64,000 nucleotides of DNA from Ornithomonoglobus_A sp045612845 (GTDB lineage Bacteria > Bacillota > Clostridia > UBA1381): positions 62,001 to 126,000 of the forward strand of contig JAZKZV010000006.1 in assembly GCA_045612845.1 (NCBI GenBank). Direction: 5' to 3'. The notes under the pieces were generated by a model, which saw only the letters and a list, made by a program, of their open reading frames with translations, ran no database searches and was not told where the DNA came from. Below, piece after piece: positions 47,401 to 55,868 of this stretch (the stretch's first letter is position 1; each line of letters opens with the position of its first letter). Position numbers and translations under genes: made by a program.

Positions 47401-48810
47401 TACGAGGAGTCAACAGTATATCGTGCAGTTTACCCCGAGGGACTCGAAAATAACAAAACCTACTACTGGAGAGTTGCTGCAAGGAACCTTTCCAAACAGA
47501 TAGGCTTTGAAAATGATGCACAAGACGGAGTATGGTCATTTACAACAGCACCTCAGGATACTCTTATAACAACACTCATCGAGAAAAAGATAGAAGTAGC
47601 AGAACAAAAGCTCAAGACTATCAAAGAAGGTCCCGTAATGGACCAATACGAGTCAGGAACAAAGGACAAAATAAAGGTTAAGATAAAGCAGGCACAAAAG
47701 TTCATTGAAGAGGGCAAGGGCACACAAAAGGATGTAGAAGCAGTTGCAGAAGATATGAACACATTCCTTATGGGTCTTGACCAGTATATCAACGTTGGTT
47801 ATGTAACACTTGACGTTGAGAGCAGCGATTTTGTTGACCACTATGCAGACTCACAAATATCAAAGGATGGTAACACCGTAACGAGCCAGGGTGCCTCAAA
47901 GGCAACAATGTTCGTAATGGATAAAATCCTGTCAAATGCGGCAGTTGTTAAATTCAAAATGAAGATTGACGACATTCACGGATGGTTCGCATTTGGTCTT
48001 AGAGGTAGTTCAACCGATAAAGTAATATGGAATCAGCCATCTTACTATATAATTGTAAAGCCGCATATATTCGAACTTCAAAAGCAAGGCTCAATTCAGA
48101 AGACTGCACCGCACAGAGGTCAGTTCAAGACCGGCGAATGGAACGATGTTGAAATTGCGGCAATCACAACAATAAAGGGTGTTCACGTGTTCCTTAAGCT
48201 TAACGACGAAGTAATATTCGACTTCCTCGACACAACCACACCAAACTATGAACCGGGCAGATTTATTGCATATGTACCAAAGGGCATGGTAATGACGCTT
48301 GCAGACGCAGACGAAGTTCCGACAGGCTTGTTCGAAAGAAGCGATGAAATCCAAGCACAACTAAGCGAGGGCATCGTAACGCTTGATGTTAACAGTACCA
48401 CTTATGCCGAAACAGGTGAATGGAAGGTTAATTCTACCATCAAGGGTGATAAGGGTACAGACGTAAGAACATCATCCGAGACAGGTGCAACAGCAACCTG
48501 GACAATGATAGGCGACAGAGCAGAACTTGGTAAAGTATTTAAGGTTTCTTACTACCATGTTCCGTCAGCAGACGGTGATAAGAACGTCAAGGTAAAAGTA
48601 GGTAACTATCGTGGTCTTTACGAAACAACCATCGACCTGTCTAAGGGCGAAGAAGGCTGGGTAGACCTTGGTACAGTTATGTTTATCAACGCAAGCAATG
48701 TTACGGAGGGTAGTGTATCCTTCGAGGGCAGCGGCAATGGCTCAGTAAATGTAAACAGAGTCCGCTTTGGTGTGGTAGAAGGAGCAGTAGATATGTCTGC
48801 TCAAAAATAA
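44467..48810 (+). CDS. Secreted beta-helix protein, GH141-like, with LamG, FnIII and golvesin-like modules (surface locus gene 5)
   Basis: 1447 residues; AAGGAGAAA site. Signal peptide about 1-24. A LamG-like domain (about 50-215) runs from DFSKGLKDWEVISGSGYSVK to VVDNLEVFRYD. At about 240 begins EIYVAPDGTPGDGSKERPIVGIQRAIEVA, with SGTEYAPVTYKAQEGADVVFTGA, the start of GH120/GH141-type right-handed beta-helix enzymes. Parallel beta-helix rungs follow to about 830 (ISYHGIHMWSGTDVTIEGNIIDDCGHTGIFV). A fibronectin III-like domain is at about 932-1025 (CLAWTRADSADEYTCQV, YYWRVAA). A helical spacer is at about 1036-1105, a second jelly-roll at about 1109-1280 and a golvesin-like domain at about 1300-1440. 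It probably binds and cleaves a plant or host polysaccharide; activity is inferred. Confidence 0.85.
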   Translation: MSKKLISLLITISVVASHMVAFAQAQTPSLQETTASETEQIQNESKPEKEILSQEDFSKGLKDWEVISGSGYSVKNGTLVFKNTKSAEKTSTLLSKTISVENADIEFDLKLESGIYFGIVFRVQNDKTMYVLKFYKNQGKAVLLKKVDSGELVQVESVDARVKSDEFSRVGIRLAGDNIIVRVDEGNIMNIKDASIKEGVIGFDGYSAKAVVDNLEVFRYDGVEYDIEVVDKTQKAPVKEIYVAPDGTPGDGSKERPIVGIQRAIEVARQLKRGNNAINVIFTEGRYEIEEPIEFTSVDSGTEYAPVTYKAQEGADVVFTGAKQLKTSKFVPVTDPKIISRLHNNAKGKVLQMKFTKAEIPDAIKNFADSHREGTAWYADLPQPRIYLNGETQSLAKWPNGDFEYIEDSTPGGIKANNVGSFADGGAIHFTNTEPIRWTTAEDAFIMGQLGVYWASEAIPIKEIDLEENKIWADYWSYQGIQKDHRYYIINLLEEIDIPGEYYIDPVNSILYLYPSQELNEDATLEIAVLRDHMIKFIGAEHINFEGIRVTKTAQPDDVYSVNKTGTSGIFLEKSKHIKIKDCIIDNISYHGIHMWSGTDVTIEGNIIDDCGHTGIFVKEAGVRATLTPSNLVIQNNILSAAQIFTAMMDNAGIKLYSTVDAVVQNNIFHNMLNSAISYSGNGNIIQRNEISSCVHSSADAGATYIGRTFVDHGNVLNQNYLHDIGMKYSESEHPSIGIYWDDEITGQIATQNIIVMNGYDNKANMHISGFDHLVKGNTLVNSDKGFMYSQRTHTTVDWAERAASRQKWNTLPVTSDLFVEKYPVMAKTVDKVVNEWENFLRLDSDLIGNLLVHVERESFHANVYNYSTIEDHVHIKEDIENEIFVDPKNHDYRVKDEAREKYNISKEVLGEEFDMNLIGLQNGKKLPEERKHFRMLAPENKTVGIETKDVCLAWTRADSADEYTCQVATDPDFNNIVYEESTVYRAVYPEGLENNKTYYWRVAARNLSKQIGFENDAQDGVWSFTTAPQDTLITTLIEKKIEVAEQKLKTIKEGPVMDQYESGTKDKIKVKIKQAQKFIEEGKGTQKDVEAVAEDMNTFLMGLDQYINVGYVTLDVESSDFVDHYADSQISKDGNTVTSQGASKATMFVMDKILSNAAVVKFKMKIDDIHGWFAFGLRGSSTDKVIWNQPSYYIIVKPHIFELQKQGSIQKTAPHRGQFKTGEWNDVEIAAITTIKGVHVFLKLNDEVIFDFLDTTTPNYEPGRFIAYVPKGMVMTLADADEVPTGLFERSDEIQAQLSEGIVTLDVNSTTYAETGEWKVNSTIKGDKGTDVRTSSETGATATWTMIGDRAELGKVFKVSYYHVPSADGDKNVKVKVGNYRGLYETTIDLSKGEEGWVDLGTVMFINASNVTEGSVSFEGSGNGSVNVNRVRFGVVEGAVDMSAQK

Positions 48811-48819
48811 TAATATATT

Positions 48820-48851
48820 CTGTCGGGAGGGCAAAAACGCTTTCCCGACAG
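48820..48851. promoter_or_regulatory. Intergenic hairpin without T tract
   Basis: CTGTCGGGA...TCCCGACAG, 9-bp stem, followed by AAAAAA. On the + strand it is not a terminator. It lies between surface genes 5 and 6. Confidence 0.6.
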
Positions 48852-48876
48852 AAAAAACCTGTTAAGGAGGAAAAGA

Positions 48877-51800
48877 ATGAAAAAGAAAATTATCAGTTTA
48901 ATTCTTGCATTTGCTATGTTAATTACATTTGTTCCAACAGTGCTTGGAGCACAGGGCGACGTAATAACATCTCTAACAGCAAAAGATGGCGTTGTAACAA
49001 TAGACGGTGTGGGTGAAAAGAACGAGGCAATAAGTATATTCTTGCTAAACCCACAAAAAACAGTTGCCGAGCTTAATGCTACAGAGGCAGACACTGCCGA
49101 CTTTAAGGCGATTGTAAACTACACAGACGTAGTTTATACAGATAAATCAAAGCTTTTCAAAACAACATTCGAAATAAACAACTTTGACGAGGACGAAAAA
49201 TACGTACTTTATGTCAAAACAGAATCAGAAAAAGAAGAAACTCTTACAATAGGCACAATAAATGTTTACGTAGACCAAAACACAACATCATCTGTTGCTA
49301 ATGGTACAAAGGAACACCCGTTTGCAACCATTCAGGATGCAAAGGCATATGTAAGAACATTGCCAAGAACAAATCCCATCAATGTAATAATTGCCGGTGG
49401 AGAATATAAAGTATACGAGCAGATTACATTTAGAGGCTCTGCTACAGGCTCCACAACAAATGTAGGCGACTCAGGTACAGAATCAGCACCTATCACCTAT
49501 AAGGCAAAAGATGGCGAAAAGGTAGTTTTAAGCGGTGCAAAAGCACTTGATGTAAGCAAGTTCCGTACAGTAACAAAGGACTCAGCAATATATAACAGAC
49601 TTCCTGCTGCTGCAAAAGGCAAGGTAGTAGAAATCGACCTGAGAGAACAAGGAATCCCCGAAAGTGTGGCAGATTACATGGGTGCACATGTGGGCAGAAA
49701 AAGAGTTGTACCAATGGGCGTATATTTAAACGACGACCAGCAACAGATTTCTCAATGGCCAAACACAGGCGCACTTACCATAGATAAGGCATCTGCAACA
49801 AAAGGTCCTTCAGACGAATGTGCAGATAAAGAAACTACTCCAAAAGCAACATTTAAAATTAACGGAGTATCATCTGCAAAAGCGGCACAATGGCAAAATG
49901 CAAAGGATATGTATGTTGACGGTAACTTAAAGCGCGGCTGGTCTGCAGAATCTGCGCCGGTAGCGTCAATAAGCGCAGACGGAACATTTACACTAAAAAC
50001 CTTTACACAGGCAGGTGTAATAAACACAGCGGACACAGAGCCTCAAAACACAAGAGTTGTTATTAAAAACCTCTTAGAGGAAATCGACGTTCCCGGTGAA
50101 TGGTACGTAGATGCAGATGCAATGAAGATGTACTACTATGCACCATATACACTCACAAGCGAAGACAAATTCGAAATTGCTGTTCTTGAGGGCTCATTTG
50201 CATGGCTCGAATATTGTAATAATATCACCTTTGACGGTATCGAATTTACAAAGGGTGTAGCAAATCCGTTCAGCAACGATACATTTGTAGTAAAAGCGGC
50301 AATAAATACACTTTTTAACATAGAAAATATCACAATTAAAAACTGTACCTTCAAAAATCTTGGCGGTGCAGGAATGTTCTTAATAAACCTAAAGAATGTA
50401 ACAATAGATAACAATAAAATTCTTAATACAGGCTGGACAGGACTCGAAGTATATGGTTCAAGTGCAAATGCACCAAAATCCTGCGGTGTTGTAATTTCAA
50501 ACAACCATATTTCGGATTTTGGTAAGTATAACTTCCATATGGATGCCCCCGGTATAAGAATGAGAACGGGTCATGGAATTGTTGTAAAGAACAACACAAT
50601 CCATAACGGTGCAATCGGCGGTATTATGCACGAATATTCAGGCCATACAATAAAGAACAACGAAATTTACAATGTTCTTAAAGAAACAACAGATGCCGGT
50701 GCAATTTATAACGGAGGAAGCTTTGTAAACTACGGAATAAACGTCGAGAAAAACTTCCTTCACGATATAGGCGGTGTTCATGCCGAAATCCCGGAGAACA
50801 CAGAAACTATTGCAGGTATCTATCTTGACGATATGTTCTCAGGCGGTAACCTTAAGGGTAACATTATAGATATGAGCAACGACCCATATTCTTATGGTGT
50901 AATGGCTTGCGGCGGTACAGACCATATTATTGAGGGTAACATAACAGTTAACGCAAAACGTGGTATAAGTGTAACAAGCAGACCATTAACACAAAATACA
51001 AAAAACTACGAAACAGACTTGTATCCAAGCAGATACTTTGCAACATTCCTTGAGGCAACAGACTACAGCTCAACAAAAGACTATGACGGTTCGGGCACAG
51101 TAGACAGTGCCGATAGCCTATGGGCAGTTAAGAACATCGGTAAGAGTGGCGGTCCGGTGTGGAAGAGTTACCTTGATGATGAGCCATATTCAAAAATCAA
51201 GACAAACTACAATAATCTTATGAATAAGAGCTTTGTAAGAACAACAGCAGTTGTAAACAATGCGTATTCAAATTGTACAGAAGCCGGTGTGAGCGAAAGT
51301 GATAATATGATAGATGTTGAGAGCAACAATGTCCCAACAAATGCATTTGTAAATGTAAATGACGGCGATTACAGACTAAAAGCATCAGATGCTCCCGCAG
51401 GAACATTTACAGACGAAACACCACTTACATCAGTAGGCTCAACACTTACAATAAGTGAGGAAGAAAAGGAATTCGACCTTGTATATCCTGCAAATGAGTC
51501 AAATATCACATCAACAAAAACATACTTAAAGTGGCAGGCATCAGCTTATGCAGACGAGTATGAGTATGCAGTTTACACAAATGCAAATCTTACAGACACA
51601 CCTGTAATAAAGGGCACAACAGAAGATAACTTTGCTGAAATTACAGGTCTTAGCGCAAATACAACATATTACTGGACAGTAACTGCAAAGAGCAAGTCAA
51701 GAATTATCAACAAAGAGTCTAAAATGGCAAATCAAAGCTATTCATTTACAGTAAGCGACTACATCTTTGAAAATGCAAGATACGATGCAGCATCACTTGC

Positions 51801-52053
51801 AATCAATGTTGATGCAAAGAATATTGGTGCAGATAAGACAATTATGCTTGTAGGCGTAGTAAAGGTTGGTACAGAAATGAAAGCAGCAGCATTGCTGAAT
51901 AATGTCAACTTTGCAAATGGCTTTGATAACACAATAACTGTTGATGCAATAAGCTTAACAAATGCACTTACATTAGAAGGTGCAACACTTGAGCTATATG
52001 TTTGGGAAACAAATATGAAGCCATTAAAAAATAAAATACCAATTAGTTTCTGA
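48877..52053 (+). CDS. Secreted beta-helix protein, GH141-like, with FnIII-like module (surface locus gene 6)
   Basis: 1058 residues; AAGGAGG site. Signal peptide about 1-24. An N-terminal beta domain (about 25-125) resembles that of gene 3. At about 128 INVYVDQNTTSSVANGTKEHPFATIQDAKAYVR opens the GH120/GH141-type region, with SGTESAPITYKAKDGEKVVLSGA. Beta-helix rungs follow to about 720 (NITFDGIEFTKG, GVVISNNHISDFG, DAGAIYNGGSFVNYG). An insertion at about 735 reads DYDGSGTVDSADSLW, a calcium-loop or dockerin-like half-motif. An FnIII-like domain is at about 871-960 and a C-terminal beta domain at about 963-1058 (LELYVWETNMKPL) of the type in genes 1 and 2. Its paralogue is gene 5. It is the last gene of the locus, followed by a strong terminator. 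Confidence 0.85.
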   Translation: MKKKIISLILAFAMLITFVPTVLGAQGDVITSLTAKDGVVTIDGVGEKNEAISIFLLNPQKTVAELNATEADTADFKAIVNYTDVVYTDKSKLFKTTFEINNFDEDEKYVLYVKTESEKEETLTIGTINVYVDQNTTSSVANGTKEHPFATIQDAKAYVRTLPRTNPINVIIAGGEYKVYEQITFRGSATGSTTNVGDSGTESAPITYKAKDGEKVVLSGAKALDVSKFRTVTKDSAIYNRLPAAAKGKVVEIDLREQGIPESVADYMGAHVGRKRVVPMGVYLNDDQQQISQWPNTGALTIDKASATKGPSDECADKETTPKATFKINGVSSAKAAQWQNAKDMYVDGNLKRGWSAESAPVASISADGTFTLKTFTQAGVINTADTEPQNTRVVIKNLLEEIDVPGEWYVDADAMKMYYYAPYTLTSEDKFEIAVLEGSFAWLEYCNNITFDGIEFTKGVANPFSNDTFVVKAAINTLFNIENITIKNCTFKNLGGAGMFLINLKNVTIDNNKILNTGWTGLEVYGSSANAPKSCGVVISNNHISDFGKYNFHMDAPGIRMRTGHGIVVKNNTIHNGAIGGIMHEYSGHTIKNNEIYNVLKETTDAGAIYNGGSFVNYGINVEKNFLHDIGGVHAEIPENTETIAGIYLDDMFSGGNLKGNIIDMSNDPYSYGVMACGGTDHIIEGNITVNAKRGISVTSRPLTQNTKNYETDLYPSRYFATFLEATDYSSTKDYDGSGTVDSADSLWAVKNIGKSGGPVWKSYLDDEPYSKIKTNYNNLMNKSFVRTTAVVNNAYSNCTEAGVSESDNMIDVESNNVPTNAFVNVNDGDYRLKASDAPAGTFTDETPLTSVGSTLTISEEEKEFDLVYPANESNITSTKTYLKWQASAYADEYEYAVYTNANLTDTPVIKGTTEDNFAEITGLSANTTYYWTVTAKSKSRIINKESKMANQSYSFTVSDYIFENARYDAASLAINVDAKNIGADKTIMLVGVVKVGTEMKAAALLNNVNFANGFDNTITVDAISLTNALTLEGATLELYVWETNMKPLKNKIPISF

Positions 52054-52067
52054 TAAATAGCAATAAT

Positions 52068-52097
52068 GAGCGGGGATTTTCCCCGCTCCTTTTTTTG
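52068..52097 (+). terminator. Intrinsic terminator ending the surface-protein locus
   Basis: GAGCGGGG-ATTTT-CCCCGCTC followed by C and T7. It is the only hairpin with a T tract found between 30.9 and 52.1 kb at a gene end. Confidence 0.95.
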
Positions 52098-52156
52098 AAA
52101 AGTATCAGTAGCCTGTCCTACAACAAGAATGTTACAAAAAATTATTAGTTTGTTAA

Positions 52157-52185
52157 TTGACTTTTATTTTTGCATATGATACAAT
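52157..52185 (+). promoter_or_regulatory. Sigma-A promoter for ftsH
   Basis: TTGACT at 52157-52162 and TACAAT at 52180-52185, spacer 17, about 60 bases before the ftsH start. Confidence 0.8.
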
Positions 52186-52243
52186 AAAATCGGTTAAATT
52201 TGGAAAAAATTAAAATAATACAAACCAAAAACGGAGGCAAATT

Positions 52244-54205
52244 GTGAACGATAATAAGAACGATAAAAAGAATAATCAAAAACCAACATCACCATTTAAA
52301 AATACAGGGTTTTTGATTTTAATAATCTCGCTTGTTGCAACTTTCGGGCTTAATTTTTTAATGAGCTCAATGTCGGCAAGAAACCGCGAGGAAATAAGCT
52401 ATAACGAATTCTTGCAAATGGTAAAAGACCAAAAGGTCGACGAGGTTGTTTTTGAGAGCGATAAAATAGTTATATACCAAAAGCCTGAAAAAACAGCAGA
52501 GAGTTCCGAGCAGACCGACAAGTTCTTAGAAATATTCGGTATAGCAGACAAAGAATCAATAGAAGCATTAAAGCAAAGCACAAGAGAGCAGTTCCTCACA
52601 GGCTATATAAGAGACGACCGTCTTTTGGCACTCCTTGACGAGAACAACATAAAATACTACACACCAATTATCTACTCAAATCCAATCTTAAACTTCTTTG
52701 TTTCGTGGATTTTACCATTGTTGTTTATGGGAATTTTGTTCTCATTCTTAACACGCTCACTTTCAAAGCGAATGGGCGGAGGTATAATGGGTGTTGGTCA
52801 GTCCAATGCGAAGATGTATAATATGGAAAATAAAACAGGTATCACCTTTAAAGATGTTGCCGGTCAGGAGGAGGCAAAGGAGTCGTTAAACGAAATTGTA
52901 GACTTTTTGCATAACCCCACAAAATATACCGAAATTGGCGCAAAGCAACCAAAGGGCGCACTTCTGGTAGGCCCTCCCGGAACGGGTAAAACCCTTTTGG
53001 CAAAGGCGGTTGCAGGCGAGGCAAATGTTCCATTCTTCTCGCTATCAGGCTCGGAGTTTGTGGAAATGTTTGTGGGTGTGGGCGCAAGTCGTGTAAGAGA
53101 CCTATTTAAGCAGGCAAATGCAAAAGCACCATGTATTATATTTATAGACGAAATTGATGCCATAGGTAAATCACGAGATAATCAGCTCGGCACAAACGAC
53201 GAAAGAGAACAGACACTAAATCAGCTTTTATCCGAAATGGATGGGTTCGACTCATCAAAGGGACTTGTAATATTAGCGGCAACAAACCGCCCCGAAATTT
53301 TGGATAAGGCACTGTTAAGACCGGGACGTTTCGACAGACGTATAATTGTAGAAAAGCCGGATTTAAAGGGCAGAGAGGATATCTTAAAGGTACACGCCAA
53401 AAACGTAAAGCTATCCCCCGACATAGACCTTCACCAAATGGCGCTTGCCACAAGCGGTGCGGTGGGTGCCGACCTTGCAAACATGGTAAACGAGGCGGCA
53501 CTTCGCGCAGTAAGACTTGGCAGAAAAGTAGTTATTCAGGAAGATTTAATGGAGGCTGTCGAGGTCATAATTGCGGGTAAGGAGAAAAAGGACCGAATCC
53601 TGTCTGAATCCGAAAAGAGAATAGTTGCATTCCACGAGGTTGGCCACGCGCTTGCTACTGCACTGCAAAAAAACACTCAGCCGGTGCAGAAAATCACGAT
53701 TGTTCCGCGTACAATGGGTGCATTGGGCTACACTATGCAAATGCCTGATGAAGAGGAAAAATACCTGATGTCTAAGGCAGAAATCTTAGACCAGGTAACT
53801 GTATTCTTAGCAGGTCGTGCGGCGGAGGAGATTGTGTTTGATACGCAGACAACGGGTGCGTCAAATGACATCGAACGCGCAACCGAAATGACAAGAAAAA
53901 TGATAACCCAGTTCGGTATGTCCGAAAAATTCGGCATGGCGGGCTTAGAGAGCATACAAAGCAAGTATCTCGACGGTCGTGCAGTTTCCAACTGCTCCGA
54001 GGAGACAAAAACAGCTGTCGATAACGAGGTTGTTAAAATATTAAAGCAAAGATACGAAATCGCGGTTTCGCTTTTAAAAGAAAACCGCGACGCATTAGAT
54101 AAAATATCAGAGTTTTTAATTTCAAAAGAAACTATCACAGGCGAGGAGTTTATGAACATCTTTAATGAGGTTATAAAAGAAAGAGAAAAGACTGAGGAAG
54201 AATAA
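52244..54205 (+). CDS. ftsH: ATP-dependent zinc metalloprotease FtsH
   Basis: 653 residues. It is a membrane-bound hexameric AAA+ protease that degrades membrane and short-lived proteins. Two transmembrane helices (about 25-42 and 145-165) flank an external domain. The AAA module has Walker A GPPGTGKT, Walker B IIFIDEIDAIG and the second region of homology ATNRPEILDKALLRPGRFDR. The zinc motif is HEVGHALA, with the third ligand in the DIERATEMTRKMI region. The start is the GTG at 52244, seven bases after ACGGAGG. It is monocistronic, with its own promoter and terminator. Confidence 0.98.
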   Translation: MNDNKNDKKNNQKPTSPFKNTGFLILIISLVATFGLNFLMSSMSARNREEISYNEFLQMVKDQKVDEVVFESDKIVIYQKPEKTAESSEQTDKFLEIFGIADKESIEALKQSTREQFLTGYIRDDRLLALLDENNIKYYTPIIYSNPILNFFVSWILPLLFMGILFSFLTRSLSKRMGGGIMGVGQSNAKMYNMENKTGITFKDVAGQEEAKESLNEIVDFLHNPTKYTEIGAKQPKGALLVGPPGTGKTLLAKAVAGEANVPFFSLSGSEFVEMFVGVGASRVRDLFKQANAKAPCIIFIDEIDAIGKSRDNQLGTNDEREQTLNQLLSEMDGFDSSKGLVILAATNRPEILDKALLRPGRFDRRIIVEKPDLKGREDILKVHAKNVKLSPDIDLHQMALATSGAVGADLANMVNEAALRAVRLGRKVVIQEDLMEAVEVIIAGKEKKDRILSESEKRIVAFHEVGHALATALQKNTQPVQKITIVPRTMGALGYTMQMPDEEEKYLMSKAEILDQVTVFLAGRAAEEIVFDTQTTGASNDIERATEMTRKMITQFGMSEKFGMAGLESIQSKYLDGRAVSNCSEETKTAVDNEVVKILKQRYEIAVSLLKENRDALDKISEFLISKETITGEEFMNIFNEVIKEREKTEEE

Positions 54206-54220
54206 ATAAAAAAACATATC

Positions 54221-54262
54221 AAAAGAGAGGGCAGTTCAACACTAAAAAATCCCTCTTTTTTT
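54221..54262 (+). terminator. Intrinsic terminator after ftsH
   Basis: AAAAGAGAGGG, a loop of about 20 bases, then CCCTCTTTTTTT. Confidence 0.85.
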
Positions 54263-54274
54263 AATATTTTATCC

Positions 54275-54303
54275 TTGACACAATGGTGGATATGTAATAT
54301 AAT
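54275..54303 (+). promoter_or_regulatory. Consensus sigma-A promoter for the patatin-like gene
   Basis: TTGACA at 54275-54280 and TATAAT at 54298-54303, spacer 17, about 80 bases before the ATG at 54384. Confidence 0.92.
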
Positions 54304-54383
54304 ATAATGTGGGTATTCCTAATTTTACAAAACGAAAAAAACAGGGAAAATGTGTTAAAAAAGGCTATAAAAGAGGTAAAAAT

Positions 54384-55526
54384 ATGGCATACGGACTTGT
54401 TTTTGACGGTGGAGGAGCAAGAGGAGCTTTCCAGGTTGGTGTTATAAAAGCACTAAAAGAACTGAAAATTGATGTTTGTGCAGTTTGCGGAACGTCGATA
54501 GGTGCAATAAATGCCGCACTTTTTATAATGGACGATTATGATTTGGCATACAGAGTATGGACGGATATTGCATTATCGGATATTGTTTCGTTACCGTCAA
54601 GGATAAAAGACGCGGAGGATTTGTTTGATATAAAAAATATCTTCGCCCTTGTGCGCACTGTAAAAGAGTCGCACGGTCTTGATATGGAGCCATTAAAAAA
54701 ACTGCTTCTTACACATTTAGACGAGCAAAAAATACGTGAGTCTGATATAAGCTTTGGTTTTGTAACATACTCACTTACCCAAAAAAAAGAAAGCGCTATA
54801 TACCTGGAGGATATTGCCCCGGGCGAGCTTGTGGAATTTCTTTTGGCAAGCGCATGCTTTCCCGGATTTAAGCCGAAAGAGATAGATAATTTAAAGTTTG
54901 TAGATGGCGGAATAATAAATAATATGCCCGTAAATATGCTTATAGATAAGGGCATAAAAAATATAATAGCAACAGACGTAAAGGGAGTAGGTTTTTATCG
55001 GGATTTTGATTATTCGGGTAAAAACATAATAAATATAAGTGCTCAAAAACCGATATTGGGGACAATGGAATTTGACACGGATAAAATAAAAATGAGCATA
55101 ACAGAGGGGTATTTAAGAACAAAGCAAACCTTTGGTTATCTTAGCGGTGATGACTTTTTTATAACAAACGACAGCTATAAAAGAGCCAAGATAAAATACA
55201 GTGCACATATAATTGAGGGTGTACAGTGCGCCGCGCAGATACTTAATATAAACCCGCTCGAGGTATGGGATTTTGATGAGCTTTTAGAAAAAGTAAAGCA
55301 AGAGTATATAAAAATAAGGCTTACAAACGAGATAGTTGAAAAACTCAACGGAAAAAAAGCAGATATCCGAAAAATACTGTCGCTTATGAAGGATGAGCAA
55401 CGTCTTTGTTTTTTAGTAAAGCTTCTGCAAAAAGAGGGATTTGATTTTTTAAAGAGCAAGGCAACCAAGGCAATAGGTGAAATGCAGTATTATAAGGCTG
55501 CCTCCGCCATTCTCTATCTTCTTTGA
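54384..55526 (+). CDS. Patatin-like phospholipase family protein
   Basis: 380 residues from the ATG at 54384 (AAGAGGT site; upstream in-frame ATG lacks one). The catalytic Ser-Asp dyad is intact: oxyanion loop DGGGARGAFQVGV at about residue 8, nucleophile elbow GTSIGAINA, and the Asp in VDGGIINNMPV. Patatins hydrolyse acyl esters of phospholipids or glycolipids in the cytoplasm or at the membrane. No signal peptide is present. The C-terminal about 180 residues are helical and unrecognised. It is monogenic under the promoter at 54275. Confidence 0.92.
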   Translation: MAYGLVFDGGGARGAFQVGVIKALKELKIDVCAVCGTSIGAINAALFIMDDYDLAYRVWTDIALSDIVSLPSRIKDAEDLFDIKNIFALVRTVKESHGLDMEPLKKLLLTHLDEQKIRESDISFGFVTYSLTQKKESAIYLEDIAPGELVEFLLASACFPGFKPKEIDNLKFVDGGIINNMPVNMLIDKGIKNIIATDVKGVGFYRDFDYSGKNIINISAQKPILGTMEFDTDKIKMSITEGYLRTKQTFGYLSGDDFFITNDSYKRAKIKYSAHIIEGVQCAAQILNINPLEVWDFDELLEKVKQEYIKIRLTNEIVEKLNGKKADIRKILSLMKDEQRLCFLVKLLQKEGFDFLKSKATKAIGEMQYYKAASAILYLL

Positions 55527-55799
55527 AAAAATCTCGTCATATCTTTTGCGCAAAGCAAAACTCGAAGTATCCACATACGTCGTCGTTTTGTTTGCACAAA
55601 ACCTATTTAGAGATTTTTCCAAAGTGCAAAGGAAATCTCGTCATATAGCCTCCCCTGTATAAGGGGAGGTGGGTTGCGAAGCAACTCGGAGGGGTTGTAA
55701 AATCAACAGAAAAAACAATCCCTCAGTCGCATACGCGACAGCTCCCTTTACACAAGGGAGCCTGCGCATACGTCGTCGTTTTGGAACAACCCCCTAAAC
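55527..55799. repeat. Composite repeat region, no gene seen
   Basis: The core, 55647-55763, contains two inverted half-units: GCCTCCCCTGTATAAGGGGA with GGTTGCGAAGCAACTCGGAG, and facing it AATCCCTCAGTCGC...GCGACAGCTCCC with TTTACACAAGGGAGCC. A 17-bp direct repeat, CATACGTCGTCGTTTTG, flanks it at 55574 and 55767. The AATCTCGTCATAT phrase occurs at 55531 and 55632. The structure is MITE-like or transposon-remnant-like, but no transposase is present. Confidence 0.75.
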
Positions 55800-55825
55800 G
55801 TAGGGGAGGGGCTTGCTCCTCCCGC
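55800..55825. repeat. Family C short hairpin repeat, copy C9
   Basis: GTAGGGGAGGGGCTTGCTCC then TCCCGC, the same version as at 14111 and 60961, at the right edge of the composite repeat region. Confidence 0.85.
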
Positions 55826-55868
55826 AAAAAAATCCCGTCATAAAAAAACAGGTTGGTGAAAGGTTCAA

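Noticed and set aside
55647..55763. Intact insertion sequence
   Set aside because: The inverted half-units enclose only about 20 bases and no transposase frame. At most this is a non-autonomous remnant.
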